The notes: a model not told the origin generated them from the sequence alone. 34,352 nucleotides of DNA from Bacteroidota bacterium (GCA_016868835.1 VGFR01000008.1:1-34352); one strand, 5' to 3'; positions 1 to 8,936 are shown, counted from the stretch's first letter. Translations and numbers: made by a program.

Positions 1-1
1 G

Positions 2-2602
2 GGCATGCTCGATATTTCTACCCAACTTCTGAAAGAAAACTCAAAAGACATTTTTCACCAACTGCAAAAACTTTCTCTTTCAGATTACCAGCAAATTCGG
101 AAAAAACTATTCAATAGACAAGAAGTACTTTTTGCACCCATTGCCAATAAAATTGCCTCTGCTCTGGAAGAATTAGACCGCGTTGGAATTACTCCGAAAC
201 AAATTTATTTCGGGGGAAGCGGAAGCTATACTTTTTTAACACGCATTCTTACAGGGAATTTCGAGCCTCCCGGTCCTCGACTTCAAGAGACTATTGCTAA
301 AGACTGGGTGAAGAAAAAAGGCGAATACCCAGCATTGGATTCGCGTGCAGCCCTGCTTACCGAAGCTGCTCAATGTGGTATGGATTGGATAGAAAGTAAG
401 GAACTAAAAGAATTTCGACGCATAGAAAAAATACTTCCTCATGTCTTTACCACTGGACTTTTAAGCAAGCTATTCGACATTTCTGTTCGATTGAAAAATG
501 AGGAAAATTTTCTGTTAATCAATGACTTTCACATCATTGTTTCAGAAATTGTACAACAAAGCCCTGCACCGTTTATTTATGAACGAGCTGGAGAGAGGTA
601 CAATCATTTGCTAATAGATGAGTTTCAGGATACATCAGAAATGCAATGGAAAAACTTTCTACCGCTCATTGAAAATTCATTAGCAGAAAATCATTTCAAT
701 TTACTTGTTGGTGATGGTAAGCAGAGTATTTACAGGTGGAGAAATGGCAATGTTGAACAGTTCGTTCAGTTACCTCAATTGCATGATCAAGCTTCTGTTC
801 TTCTTCAAGAAAAAATTAAACATGCCTACGAAGATGACAATTTAAACACCAACCGCAGAAGCGGTAAAACAATCATTGATTTTAACACTTGGCTTTATGA
901 TCAAATGCAAGCGAAACTGCCCGCATTTCAGAAAGTCTATCATGGTCACCAGCAACTGCATCACCGCGATTTCAACGGATTGGTTAAAACAGAAATCGTA
1001 AATTTTGGAAAGCGTGAACCCAACAGAGCTCGCATATTACAGGGAATCTACGAGGCAATACAAGATTGTTTGAAAGATGGTTATTCATACGGAGACATTG
1101 CCATTCTTACTAGAAAAGGTAAATCTGAGAGCACCCTTATTTCTGAATATCTCATGGATGTGTCAGGTGGCGAAATTCCATTAATGACCGAAGATAGTTT
1201 TTTACTGAAAAATAGTCGATCCGTTTTACTCATCATGGCTTGTATTCGATACTTAGCCAAACCCAATGAGGCTTTTTATCAATTCAATTTAATTGAAAAT
1301 ATTTGCGCTTCATTTCCTGAGAGGTTCAATTATGAAGAGATCATATCTACCTATAGTAGGCCCGTAAAAAATCCGGAAGGAAAAAAATATCTTAAGGGAA
1401 AACTGGAATTTCTTGTTAAAGAATTTCTTCAAACCCATTACCCCAAATTTTTAAGTGATCATCACTTTTATTCGCATCCATTCGAATCCATTCAAAATTT
1501 AATTCGATTGTTTAATCTGTCCTTTGACATGTATTTGGAATGTTTCGAAAATCAAATGCTACAACTATCGCATAGAAATGGAATGGGATTTTTAGAAATT
1601 GTACAGTGGTGGACAGAAAATGAAAATAAACTTTATGTAACCAACACACAGAAGCAAGAAGCCATTCGCATTTTAACGGTTCACAAAAGCAAAGGGCTTC
1701 AATTTCCTGTTGTAATTTTTCCCAAATTCGGAACGAAAATTCCAACACAATCCATTTGGGTAGAAGCTCCTTCAGTGGTTCATCCGTTTGAATCAGGACT
1801 CATTTCATTCACTCCTGCTGTCAACAGTAAAGAGTCCGATTTAGAAGAGGAGCAAGTTGAGAACAGTAAATTATTCCTAGATGAACTCAATGGGCTATAC
1901 GTTGCCACCACACGACCAGAAGATCGGCTGTATTTGTTTGTTGAGGTAAGCTCGGGCAATAACAGTGGTGCGCACCATGCACTAATAGAATCATTATTAA
2001 AACATGGAAATAATGAGCCTGTCTTGACCTGGGGAAATTCGGATCAGAAAGAAATAAAAAAAGAAAAAACTTCAACTCAATCTACACAAACACTTATTGG
2101 TACCCGAAGTAAAATTGAACTCCCAAATCTGAGATACAAAGAGCAAACGAAGCGCACGCTAGATAACATTGAGCACCTTCGTGTTGGAAATGCCTTTCAT
2201 GCATGCATGGAAAACATTCAAACTAAAAAAGACGCTGACGGTATATGCAAACAATTTTTAATGCAAGAAAACTTATCCATTTCAGATAAAAAAATACTCG
2301 AAGATCTACTGCAGAATGCCTTGACACTTCCCGTTTTTGATGCACTATTCAATACTTCGGCTGAAATAAAAACAGAGATTGATATTCGCTATGCTACTAC
2401 GCTATCTGTAAGACCAGACCGAATCTTATTTTTCTCAGATCGGGTAGAAGTATATGATTTCAAAACAGGAAACACCAAGAAAGATGATCATCTCAATCAA
2501 GTGAAAACCTATATGAAATACCTAAGTGATATCACCACACTGCCTGTAACAGGCTATTTGGCTTACGTGCAACTGAAAGAGCTTATTGCTGTCCAGCCAT
2601 AA
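2..2602 (+). CDS. AddA/RecB-like UvrD-family helicase-nuclease, 5' end cut off by the window
   Basis: This is an ATP-dependent superfamily-1 DNA helicase fused to a C-terminal PD-(D/E)XK nuclease, the architecture of AddA/RecB double-strand-break repair enzymes. Numbering from the first ATG in the window, motif II DEFQDTS lies at about 205-211, motif III VGDGKQSIYRW at 235-245, motif V TVHKSKGLQFP near 557, and motif VI YVATTRPEDRLY near 635. The nuclease region has VGNAFHACME near 726 and RPDRILF plus VYDFKTG near 805-820. No Walker A motif is visible, and the frame is open to the first base, so the ATG at position 5 is internal and the N-terminal helicase part lies outside the window. Flavobacterial members usually exceed 1000 residues. 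The 3' end overlaps the convergent pepP gene by 20 bases. An AddB-type partner would be expected upstream but cannot be seen. Confidence 0.9.
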   Translation, partial: GMLDISTQLLKENSKDIFHQLQKLSLSDYQQIRKKLFNRQEVLFAPIANKIASALEELDRVGITPKQIYFGGSGSYTFLTRILTGNFEPPGPRLQETIAKDWVKKKGEYPALDSRAALLTEAAQCGMDWIESKELKEFRRIEKILPHVFTTGLLSKLFDISVRLKNEENFLLINDFHIIVSEIVQQSPAPFIYERAGERYNHLLIDEFQDTSEMQWKNFLPLIENSLAENHFNLLVGDGKQSIYRWRNGNVEQFVQLPQLHDQASVLLQEKIKHAYEDDNLNTNRRSGKTIIDFNTWLYDQMQAKLPAFQKVYHGHQQLHHRDFNGLVKTEIVNFGKREPNRARILQGIYEAIQDCLKDGYSYGDIAILTRKGKSESTLISEYLMDVSGGEIPLMTEDSFLLKNSRSVLLIMACIRYLAKPNEAFYQFNLIENICASFPERFNYEEIISTYSRPVKNPEGKKYLKGKLEFLVKEFLQTHYPKFLSDHHFYSHPFESIQNLIRLFNLSFDMYLECFENQMLQLSHRNGMGFLEIVQWWTENENKLYVTNTQKQEAIRILTVHKSKGLQFPVVIFPKFGTKIPTQSIWVEAPSVVHPFESGLISFTPAVNSKESDLEEEQVENSKLFLDELNGLYVATTRPEDRLYLFVEVSSGNNSGAHHALIESLLKHGNNEPVLTWGNSDQKEIKKEKTSTQSTQTLIGTRSKIELPNLRYKEQTKRTLDNIEHLRVGNAFHACMENIQTKKDADGICKQFLMQENLSISDKKILEDLLQNALTLPVFDALFNTSAEIKTEIDIRYATTLSVRPDRILFFSDRVEVYDFKTGNTKKDDHLNQVKTYMKYLSDITTLPVTGYLAYVQLKELIAVQP

Positions 2603-3878
2603 GCGCTTCAATCTCTTCCACCTCCAATGGGAAGTTTGCGAATAAATCACGGTTTCCATTTTCAGTAATAACAATGTTATTTTCTAAGCGAATACCGAGA
2701 TTTTCTTCAAGGATGTAAATACCTGGTTCAACAGTGAATACATTTCCTACTTCAATGGGTTTATTCCAATTGCCAACGTCATGTACGTCAAGGCCCAAGA
2801 AATGCGAAGTTCCATGCATGAAATATTTTTTGTACGCAGGCCATGCTGGATTCTGATTTTTCACCTCATCAGCAGAAATTAATTTCAAATCAACTAACTC
2901 TTTGGTCATCATTTCGCCAACCGCTGAATGATATTCTGCTAACATAACTCCTGGTTTCAAAAAAGCTGTTGCTCCTTTCATAACCCGAAGAACGGCATTG
3001 TAAACATCTTTCTGACGTTGGGTGAATTTTCCACTAACGGGCAAACAACGGGTCATATCTGCATTGTATCCACCATACTCGGCACCTACATCTAAAAGAA
3101 TTACATCGCCATCTGCACACGCATGATCATTTTCAATGTAATGCAATACACATGCATTTCTCCCAGACGCAACAATTGGTGTATAGGCAAAGCCTCTTGA
3201 TCCATTACTTAGGAATTCATGAGCAAACTCGGCTTCAATTTGATACTCCATAACACCGGGTTTTAACATACCCATGACCCTGCGCAATCCTTGGTTTGTT
3301 AAATCAATGGCACGTTGAATTTGGTCTATTTCTTCCTTGTCCTTCACGGCTCTCAGAGCATGCATGATTGGAGCACTGCGTTCAACAGCGTGGTGCGGAT
3401 ATTTTGCTCTTACATGTTTCGAGAGACGCATCTCACGTGTCTCTACTTCAATACTTGCGCGAGAATGTTCATTGCTATTCAAATAAAGACATGCTGCTTC
3501 ACCAATAACCGTATGAAGTATCTTTTCGAAATCTTGTGACCAATAGATACTTGCAATACCCGTTCTTTCGGTGGCTTGTGCTTTCGATAATTTAGCACCT
3601 TCCCAAATGGCAATGTGTTCGTTGGTTTCACGAACAAATAATATTTCTCTATGTGCAGGGTTGTGCGCCTCAGGAAACAGAACAAGCATTGTTTCTTCCT
3701 GATCTACACCCGTCAAATAAAAAATATCGCTAAGTTGCTTAAATGGCAAGGTACCATCGGCACTGGAAGGGTAAATATCATTACTTGTAAAAACCGCCAA
3801 GCCTTTGCTTTTCATTTGCTTCGCGAAGTTGGCTCTGTTCTTCTGATAGAAAGAACTTGATAAGGCTGGGTATCTCAT
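2583..3878 (-). CDS. pepP: Xaa-Pro aminopeptidase (aminopeptidase P, M24B)
   Basis: The enzyme removes the N-terminal residue from peptides whose second residue is proline, and it is expected to be cytoplasmic. The 431-residue protein has the N-terminal AMP_N domain (about 1-150) followed by a pita-bread catalytic domain. By alignment to E. coli PepP, the metal ligands are complete: D263 and D274 in LLDVGAEYGGYNADMTR, H359 in HGTSHFLGLDVHD, E384 in TVEPGIY and E399 in GIRLENN. The accessory histidines H246, H355 and H366 are also present. The ATG lies four bases after the stop of the lysyl oxidase gene, so the two are probably co-transcribed. Its 3' end overlaps the helicase gene tail to tail. 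There is no signal peptide. Confidence 0.95.
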   Translation of the reverse strand: MRYPALSSSFYQKNRANFAKQMKSKGLAVFTSNDIYPSSADGTLPFKQLSDIFYLTGVDQEETMLVLFPEAHNPAHREILFVRETNEHIAIWEGAKLSKAQATERTGIASIYWSQDFEKILHTVIGEAACLYLNSNEHSRASIEVETREMRLSKHVRAKYPHHAVERSAPIMHALRAVKDKEEIDQIQRAIDLTNQGLRRVMGMLKPGVMEYQIEAEFAHEFLSNGSRGFAYTPIVASGRNACVLHYIENDHACADGDVILLDVGAEYGGYNADMTRCLPVSGKFTQRQKDVYNAVLRVMKGATAFLKPGVMLAEYHSAVGEMMTKELVDLKLISADEVKNQNPAWPAYKKYFMHGTSHFLGLDVHDVGNWNKPIEVGNVFTVEPGIYILEENLGIRLENNIVITENGNRDLFANFPLEVEEIEALMAGQQ

Positions 3879-3882
3879 ACGT

Positions 3883-5931
3883 TTATAATTTCACAAAACG
3901 AAACGCACTTCCCGATCCAGCCTGATTGAACGGATGAATGGTATATACGCCTGTTGATAAATCAGAAATTTCCAAAGTATTCCAAACATTCAAACTAAGT
4001 GAAGAAATGGTTTTTACCGTTCTTCCTGTAGCATCTTGAATGGCCATGTGTGTGGTTCCTTCACTTAAAGCATTCACACGAACACGGATTTCATTGTTTG
4101 CAGGATTCGGGTACACTTCGGTAGAAGCAGCAACAAGACTAGAATTCTCATCTACACCCACCAATTGCACACATGATCCATAAACATAGCTTGGTAAGCG
4201 CTCTGCATTGTTGTTTACAATATCTACAACTTCGTCAATACAAATTTCATTGCCTTCAAAATTTGATAAGTACACACGACACAATTGCGTTGGATTTGAA
4301 CTGTTTTCAATTTTATTCCCATACACATTCGACACAACAAAAACACCTTCAGAGAAAGCGTTGTAACCCACTTCGCAACTGAAAATTGTTGGATCTACCA
4401 AACTAGAAACGCCTACTACGTCTGCACCAGAGATTTCAAATTGATAACCGGTCACATCATCCACGGTGCTCATTAATTCCACATCAATATAACCATCTGC
4501 TGCACTGAAATTCGAAATGGACAAACCTGCTGCTGTATTCACGTTGACAATGTTACGAGGGAAGTCGCATGCATTTGTAATTGTTGATCCGCCATTTCCA
4601 CCATTCATGCACCATTGCGCCAAATAAATATCATACACTGAAATCTCACCGTTTGCGTTCAAATCATTACATGTTGTTGCCTGAATGGTTTCCTGAGCCA
4701 ATATGCCGAGATAGGAAACAACGTCTGATCCATTGAGGTCACTGTCAGCGTTCACGTCACCAAATACAGACTGACCATTACAAACACCGTTGCAATCCAA
4801 TTCTGCGGAACCATTGATATTTCCTGCACAATCAATATAAGTAGGGCAATCTGGTATCAATTGGAAAGTGGGTACTCCGTTGTTCCAAAAAATTTCCATG
4901 CAAATCGATACGGCGTTGTTTTGAGTATTGCTTTCATATCGACCCAACGCATCGGGCAAATAGTACGGATTTACAAGGGCAACGAATCGATACTGTCCTG
5001 CAGGAATTTCAGTAATATCTAGCCATTGGCATTGTGTTCCAGCACCATAAATATCATAGCAACCGGAAGATATTCCCATATCTGAACAATTGTATTGTCC
5101 CATTCCACATAAGTCCATGACACAGAATCCATTCTTATGCCCTACAGGAACCAAATCGCCATTATCATCCATTAATCTATAGTCACCATATCCTTCATAG
5201 TGGGTATGGCCGTGACAATTCACAACACTAAACATTTCTGGATTTGCAGATGGGTTTCCAATATAGTAGTCTGCTTCACCTATGTTGTCAATTTTTGAGC
5301 TGAATCCGATGATCCAACGATTTCCGTATCCTGTAACACAACCCTCTTGAACATCGCACTCCGCAGCCGAAATTTGGCCAACGTACAAAGAATTTACGAG
5401 AGCTAAGCTATCAAATCGCAGATCGGGCTGAGAGCAGGCTTCACTTGGAAAGTAAACACAAGAACCATCATCAGCAGTTGCCATTGGATTGAAGTTACAT
5501 GCCGTAGCATCTGTGCAACCGTAAATCTGACCAATGTATGTGATATTGAAATTGACAGAAGCGGTGCAGCTCTGATAATAGTCTCCTATGCGCACATAAT
5601 AGGTTGTTCCGGCAATTAGATTTACTTCAAGATGCGCTTGCAATCCGCAGAAATCGTCATTGTATGCATAGGTTCCTTCAGCAAATTCGGTTGGATTCGC
5701 AACGCATGAAGAATAGATCCAAATCTTCGTATCACACGAGTTCGTTCCACAAGTGGAGAATGCCGTAATTCCTGATTCTGTTGGGGTGTAGGTATACCAC
5801 GTATCTTCGAAAGTACCTGTATAATCACCTGGGCTAGCAAGTGGAATTGGATTATCACATGTAGTACCTTGTTGAGAAAAAGAGAGGCTCCAAGACAAAA
5901 CAAGTCCGAGCAGAAGGAATAATTTTTTCAT
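3883..5931 (-). CDS. T9SS-secreted lysyl oxidase with dockerin-like and cohesin-like segments
   Basis: This 682-residue exported protein has these parts in order: a signal peptide (1-19/20); an N-terminal beta domain (about 22-134); a Cys-rich GCTDATACNFNP motif (138-159); a lysyl oxidase domain (about 168-352); a DCAG...CNGVCNG linker; two dockerin-like EF-hand repeats (GDVNADSDLNGSD and NDLNANGEISVYD, 391-437); a cohesin-like beta domain (about 460-595); and a T9SS type A sorting domain (YPNPANNEI through FRFVKL, 607-682). In the LOX domain CHGHTH supplies the copper histidines H240, H242 and H244. GHKNGFC supplies K266 and CYDIYGAGTQCQWLDIT supplies Y295, matching the K320/Y355 pair that forms the LTQ cofactor in human LOX. 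Oxidative deamination of primary amines, such as peptidyl lysine, at the cell surface is therefore expected, but the natural substrate is unknown. pepP follows after four bases. Confidence 0.85.
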   Translation of the reverse strand: MKKLFLLLGLVLSWSLSFSQQGTTCDNPIPLASPGDYTGTFEDTWYTYTPTESGITAFSTCGTNSCDTKIWIYSSCVANPTEFAEGTYAYNDDFCGLQAHLEVNLIAGTTYYVRIGDYYQSCTASVNFNITYIGQIYGCTDATACNFNPMATADDGSCVYFPSEACSQPDLRFDSLALVNSLYVGQISAAECDVQEGCVTGYGNRWIIGFSSKIDNIGEADYYIGNPSANPEMFSVVNCHGHTHYEGYGDYRLMDDNGDLVPVGHKNGFCVMDLCGMGQYNCSDMGISSGCYDIYGAGTQCQWLDITEIPAGQYRFVALVNPYYLPDALGRYESNTQNNAVSICMEIFWNNGVPTFQLIPDCPTYIDCAGNINGSAELDCNGVCNGQSVFGDVNADSDLNGSDVVSYLGILAQETIQATTCNDLNANGEISVYDIYLAQWCMNGGNGGSTITNACDFPRNIVNVNTAAGLSISNFSAADGYIDVELMSTVDDVTGYQFEISGADVVGVSSLVDPTIFSCEVGYNAFSEGVFVVSNVYGNKIENSSNPTQLCRVYLSNFEGNEICIDEVVDIVNNNAERLPSYVYGSCVQLVGVDENSSLVAASTEVYPNPANNEIRVRVNALSEGTTHMAIQDATGRTVKTISSLSLNVWNTLEISDLSTGVYTIHPFNQAGSGSAFRFVKL

Positions 5932-5949
5932 GATTTTGATTAAGTATGC

Positions 5950-5957
5950 CGAATTTA
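5950..5957 (-). promoter_or_regulatory. Weak -7-like element upstream of the lysyl oxidase gene
   Basis: On the minus strand the sequence reads TAAATTCG, a 7-of-8 match to the Bacteroidota -7 motif TAnnTTTG, 18 bases before the start codon. No convincing -33 TTG is seen. The 59-base gap from the preceding gene leaves room for a separate promoter, but this remains a weak candidate. Confidence 0.25.
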
Positions 5958-5990
5958 AGAAAAAACTGAGGGTGAACAGAATAGAATCGA

Positions 5991-6704
5991 TTATTTAGGT
6001 AGATTCGTTTCAGCTTTTTTTTTCTTTCTATTCAATTCCCATTTATATCCAGACAGAACAACAAAATCCATATCCCCATTTCCAAGATCTTTTTGAATAA
6101 GATATCCTACTGAAAAATTCGACGTCTTATTGATTTTGAATTTTAAATTGATTTGACTACGCCAATCACTATAGACGTAAGTTATCGGCTCGAAGAATAA
6201 CTCATGTGAAAGTTGCACATTCACATTTTTTAAACCAGAAAATTCGAACGTAAACTTCTCTCTCCATGTTGATTTTAAATCTATATCTGTACCGTAAGTA
6301 GTGGTAGTTTGGTAGCGTGTAGTGGAAGATAATTTAAAATTGTTTGCTGGAAGTATCAATTGAAGACCATATGACCATCTCTGTCTAAAATTATACTCTC
6401 CACTACTTCTTTTACCACCCAATCGGTGTTCTATGGAAGTTGCAATGTATTTATTCCATTTTTTAGATGTCCCAAAGTCAGAAAAAAATCCGTTGACACG
6501 AGTCATGTTCTCATCCAGTCGCAACTCGGGCGCAGCATAGACATTCCAATTCTTTAATGCTTTGTTGTTCGATAAAAAAACTTCTTCCAACTCAAAAGAA
6601 AAAGATGAACCAACCCACAATCCAGCATCTTTCTGCTGGGCAAACGTGTTGCTTACAGATGATAGAATTAGAATGAATAACCAAGCAAATCTATTGCGTA
6701 TCAT
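5991..6704 (-). CDS. DUF2490-like outer-membrane beta-barrel protein
   Basis: The 237-residue protein has a signal peptide (1-22, ending NTFAQ). The remainder is alternating hydrophobic/polar beta strands with many aromatic residues, as in small outer-membrane barrels. The opening GLWVGSSFSFELEEVFLSN, the central RQRWSYGLQL and the long strands with WRSQINLKFKIN resemble the DUF2490 family found across Bacteroidota. No enzymatic motif is visible and the function is unknown. The start overlaps the end of the upstream lipoprotein gene by 14 bases, so the two are translated from one message. The lipoprotein and barrel may form a small outer-membrane pair, but that is inference. The last residues (KKKKAETNLPK) form a short basic tail. 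Confidence 0.7.
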   Translation of the reverse strand: MIRNRFAWLFILILSSVSNTFAQQKDAGLWVGSSFSFELEEVFLSNNKALKNWNVYAAPELRLDENMTRVNGFFSDFGTSKKWNKYIATSIEHRLGGKRSSGEYNFRQRWSYGLQLILPANNFKLSSTTRYQTTTTYGTDIDLKSTWREKFTFEFSGLKNVNVQLSHELFFEPITYVYSDWRSQINLKFKINKTSNFSVGYLIQKDLGNGDMDFVVLSGYKWELNRKKKKAETNLPK

Positions 6705-7107
6705 AAATGGTTAAATCCGAAAGTTCAATTTGATCTTGATTGTCTATTAACTCAACCTCTTTCAGAATGACCATTCGCGAAGGGTCGATCACAGGTGGGT
6801 TTACTCCGGTGGTGTCTTTGCTATACGTGTATATGGTATACTTGCCTCTGCGTAGATTTCTAAATTCAAATTCACCATTGTAATTCGTTACCACCTTATC
6901 ATCTGGAGATATGTGACCTCCATAAACAATATATACATCTTGATCTGCCGCTGGAACCGTATAGATAGCCGTGTTTGGATTTGTTAGCACGACCCTTACT
7001 TCTTTATTTACTTTACCTGAGATGATGCCTGAACCACCTAAACCAGGATCTTTTACACACGACATCAAAGTGATTGATGCCAAAAGAATTAAAAAAATAT
7101 ATCTCAT
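6691..7107 (-). CDS. Small lipoprotein with a carboxypeptidase-regulatory-like beta domain
   Basis: The 138-residue product has a lipoprotein signal peptide with lipobox LMSC (Cys17) followed by VKDPGLGGSG. It should be lipidated and held in the outer membrane. The mature part contains a compact beta-sandwich pattern (VVTNYNGEFEFRNLRRGKYTIYTYSKDT) typical of CarboxypepD_reg/SdrD-B-like domains. Such domains are usually structural or substrate-contacting, and the specific function is unknown. The ATG overlaps the yebC stop as TAATG, and its own end overlaps the DUF2490-like gene by 14 bases, so translation of all three is probably coupled. Confidence 0.75.
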   Translation of the reverse strand: MRYIFLILLASITLMSCVKDPGLGGSGIISGKVNKEVRVVLTNPNTAIYTVPAADQDVYIVYGGHISPDDKVVTNYNGEFEFRNLRRGKYTIYTYSKDTTGVNPPVIDPSRMVILKEVELIDNQDQIELSDLTIYDTQ

Positions 7108-7817
7108 TATTTTAAATTATGATAAACGGCCTGTACATCATCATCTTCTTCCATCTTCTCAACCAACTCTAGAATTTCATCTACTTGCTCCTCCGTTACT
7201 TCAGCATAGCTATTTGGAATTCGTTCAAGACCCGCTTTATTCACAGGAATATTGCGATCTTCCAACTCTTTTTGCATGGAACCGAAATCAGCGAAAGCGG
7301 TATAAACCACAATTTCGTTTTCATCTATTTCAGATGATTCTAATCCCGCGTCTATGAGTTCCAATTCCAATTCTTCCCAATTGGAAAGGTGTTCAGCCGG
7401 CAAGCAAAATACGCCTTTACGTTCAAATATGAATGAAAGTGATCCACTTGTTCCTAAGGCACCACCTCCTCGGTTGAAATACATGCGAATATTTGCGACG
7501 GTTCGAGTAGGGTTATCTGTTGCTGTTTCTATCAATACCGCAACTCCATGTGGTCCATAACCTTCATAAACGACTTCGTCATAATTGCTAGCATCTTTTG
7601 AAGATGCTCTTTTGATAGCAGCTTCAACACGATCCTTTGGCATGTTTGCGCCTTTGGCGTTTACTATGCACTGTCTCAATCTTGGATTGTAAGAGGGATC
7701 TGGTCCCCCGGCTTTAACAGCCATTGCAATTTCTTTCCCAATTCGTGTAAATGCCTTCGCCATTTTATCATAGCGGGCGAACATTTTATGTTTTCGTTTT
7801 TCGAATATGCGTCCCAT
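7107..7817 (-). CDS. YebC/PmpR (TACO1) family protein
   Basis: The 236-residue protein matches YebC along its whole length: N-terminal basic helical part (MGRIFEKRKHKM, FTRIGKEIAMAVKAGGPDP), the NMPKDRVEAAIKRA segment, the YEGYGPHGVAVLIE and TDNPTRTVANIRMYFNRGGG motifs, and the acidic C-terminus EEDDDVQAVYHNLK. The family has been described both as a transcription regulator and, more recently, as a ribosome-associated translation factor. The MGR opening resembles the E. coli YeeN branch more than the MAGHSKW branch. It lies 42 bases after the desaturase gene, and its stop overlaps the lipoprotein start. Confidence 0.93.
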   Translation of the reverse strand: MGRIFEKRKHKMFARYDKMAKAFTRIGKEIAMAVKAGGPDPSYNPRLRQCIVNAKGANMPKDRVEAAIKRASSKDASNYDEVVYEGYGPHGVAVLIETATDNPTRTVANIRMYFNRGGGALGTSGSLSFIFERKGVFCLPAEHLSNWEELELELIDAGLESSEIDENEIVVYTAFADFGSMQKELEDRNIPVNKAGLERIPNSYAEVTEEQVDEILELVEKMEEDDDVQAVYHNLK

Positions 7818-7859
7818 ACAGACTAAAATAAAACAGGTTCGTGAAAGGTGAAAAATGAA

Positions 7860-8921
7860 TTAAGCCATTCCCATGGTTCTCAAATAACGGACGTGAGAAA
7901 CAACTGCCTTGGCAACATTTGAAAATTCATTGTATTGAACGCCAAACTCTTTGCACGTTTCTCTAACAATTTTATTGATTTGAGGGTAATGAACGTGACT
8001 GATTCTCGGGAACAAATGGTGCTCAACCTGAAAATTCAGGCCTCCAGCGAGGATATTCACTATTTTACTTTTGGTTGCAAAATTTGAGGTGGTTAAAATT
8101 TGATGCACAGCCCATTCTGAGTGCAATTCATTTCCATCGAACTCTGGCAAATGAAATTGTGTGTTTTCAACCACGTGAGCCAATTGAAACACAACGGCAA
8201 TTAACCAACCGCATACAAACAACATGATTAAGTAGCCTACAAGAGCTTTCACCACTCCAATGAAAATGAGGGGAAGTACTAAAAAGACGAAGAGGTACCC
8301 CACTTTACTCACCCAAAAAATAATGTGCTCTTTCAATGGCATCTTCCGAATGGGTGTAACTCCTACTCGTTTATTGAAATATTTTCCAAAATCTTTGATG
8401 TAGACCCACAAGAAATAAGTCATGCCATAGATGATTGTCCAATAAATGAACTGATATCTATGAAACCAATATCTTTTTTGCTGTGCATTCACTCTTAGAA
8501 ACGGCTGTACGTCTATGTCATCATCTACCCCCTCAACGTTTGTATATACGTGATGAATTTGGTTGTGTTTAATTTTCCATAAGAAAACGTTCCCACCAAT
8601 GAGGTTTAAGGAGTATCCTGTAAGTTCGTTCACCCATCTTTTAGAAGAGAAACTTCCGTGAGCACTATCGTGCATTAAATTGAAGCCTATTGCCGCGAAA
8701 ACAACACCTAAAGTTCCCCAAAGCAGAAAATGTATGAATAGATTTTCAATGGCAAAAAGTAAGATGTAATTTACAATGAGTATGGCAATGAGCACTATGG
8801 CCTTGGAATAGATTTTCCAATTACCTGTTTTCTGCACCCCTTCCTGTTGGAAGTACTGATCTACTTTTTCGCTCAACGCATTAAAAAACGGGTGAGCATG
8901 ATTTCCTAGTGATATTGACAA
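7860..8921 (-). CDS. Membrane fatty-acid (acyl-lipid or acyl-CoA) desaturase
   Basis: This di-iron integral membrane enzyme introduces double bonds into fatty acyl chains. All three histidine boxes of the front-end desaturase type are present: HDSAH (84-88), HNQIHH (119-124) and QVEHH (298-302). Hydrophobic segments near residues 40-58, 62-80, 150-175 and 205-240 fit four membrane helices. The Q in the third box is typical of front-end enzymes, but the N-terminal cytochrome b5 domain of many of them is absent. An outside electron donor is therefore likely. The only usable start appears to be TTG at 8919-8921: the upstream frame closes at TAG with no ATG or GTG, and the first internal Met falls just before box 1. 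It is divergent from purH across 67 bases. Confidence 0.9.
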   Translation of the reverse strand: MSISLGNHAHPFFNALSEKVDQYFQQEGVQKTGNWKIYSKAIVLIAILIVNYILLFAIENLFIHFLLWGTLGVVFAAIGFNLMHDSAHGSFSSKRWVNELTGYSLNLIGGNVFLWKIKHNQIHHVYTNVEGVDDDIDVQPFLRVNAQQKRYWFHRYQFIYWTIIYGMTYFLWVYIKDFGKYFNKRVGVTPIRKMPLKEHIIFWVSKVGYLFVFLVLPLIFIGVVKALVGYLIMLFVCGWLIAVVFQLAHVVENTQFHLPEFDGNELHSEWAVHQILTTSNFATKSKIVNILAGGLNFQVEHHLFPRISHVHYPQINKIVRETCKEFGVQYNEFSNVAKAVVSHVRYLRTMGMA

Positions 8922-8936
8922 AATATTATACTTTGG

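Noticed and set aside
2667-2681. AATAAC-AAT-GTTATT palindrome past the helicase stop as a terminator
   Set aside because: The stem has only A/T pairs and one G/C pair, and the T-run after it is broken. It is too weak to call.
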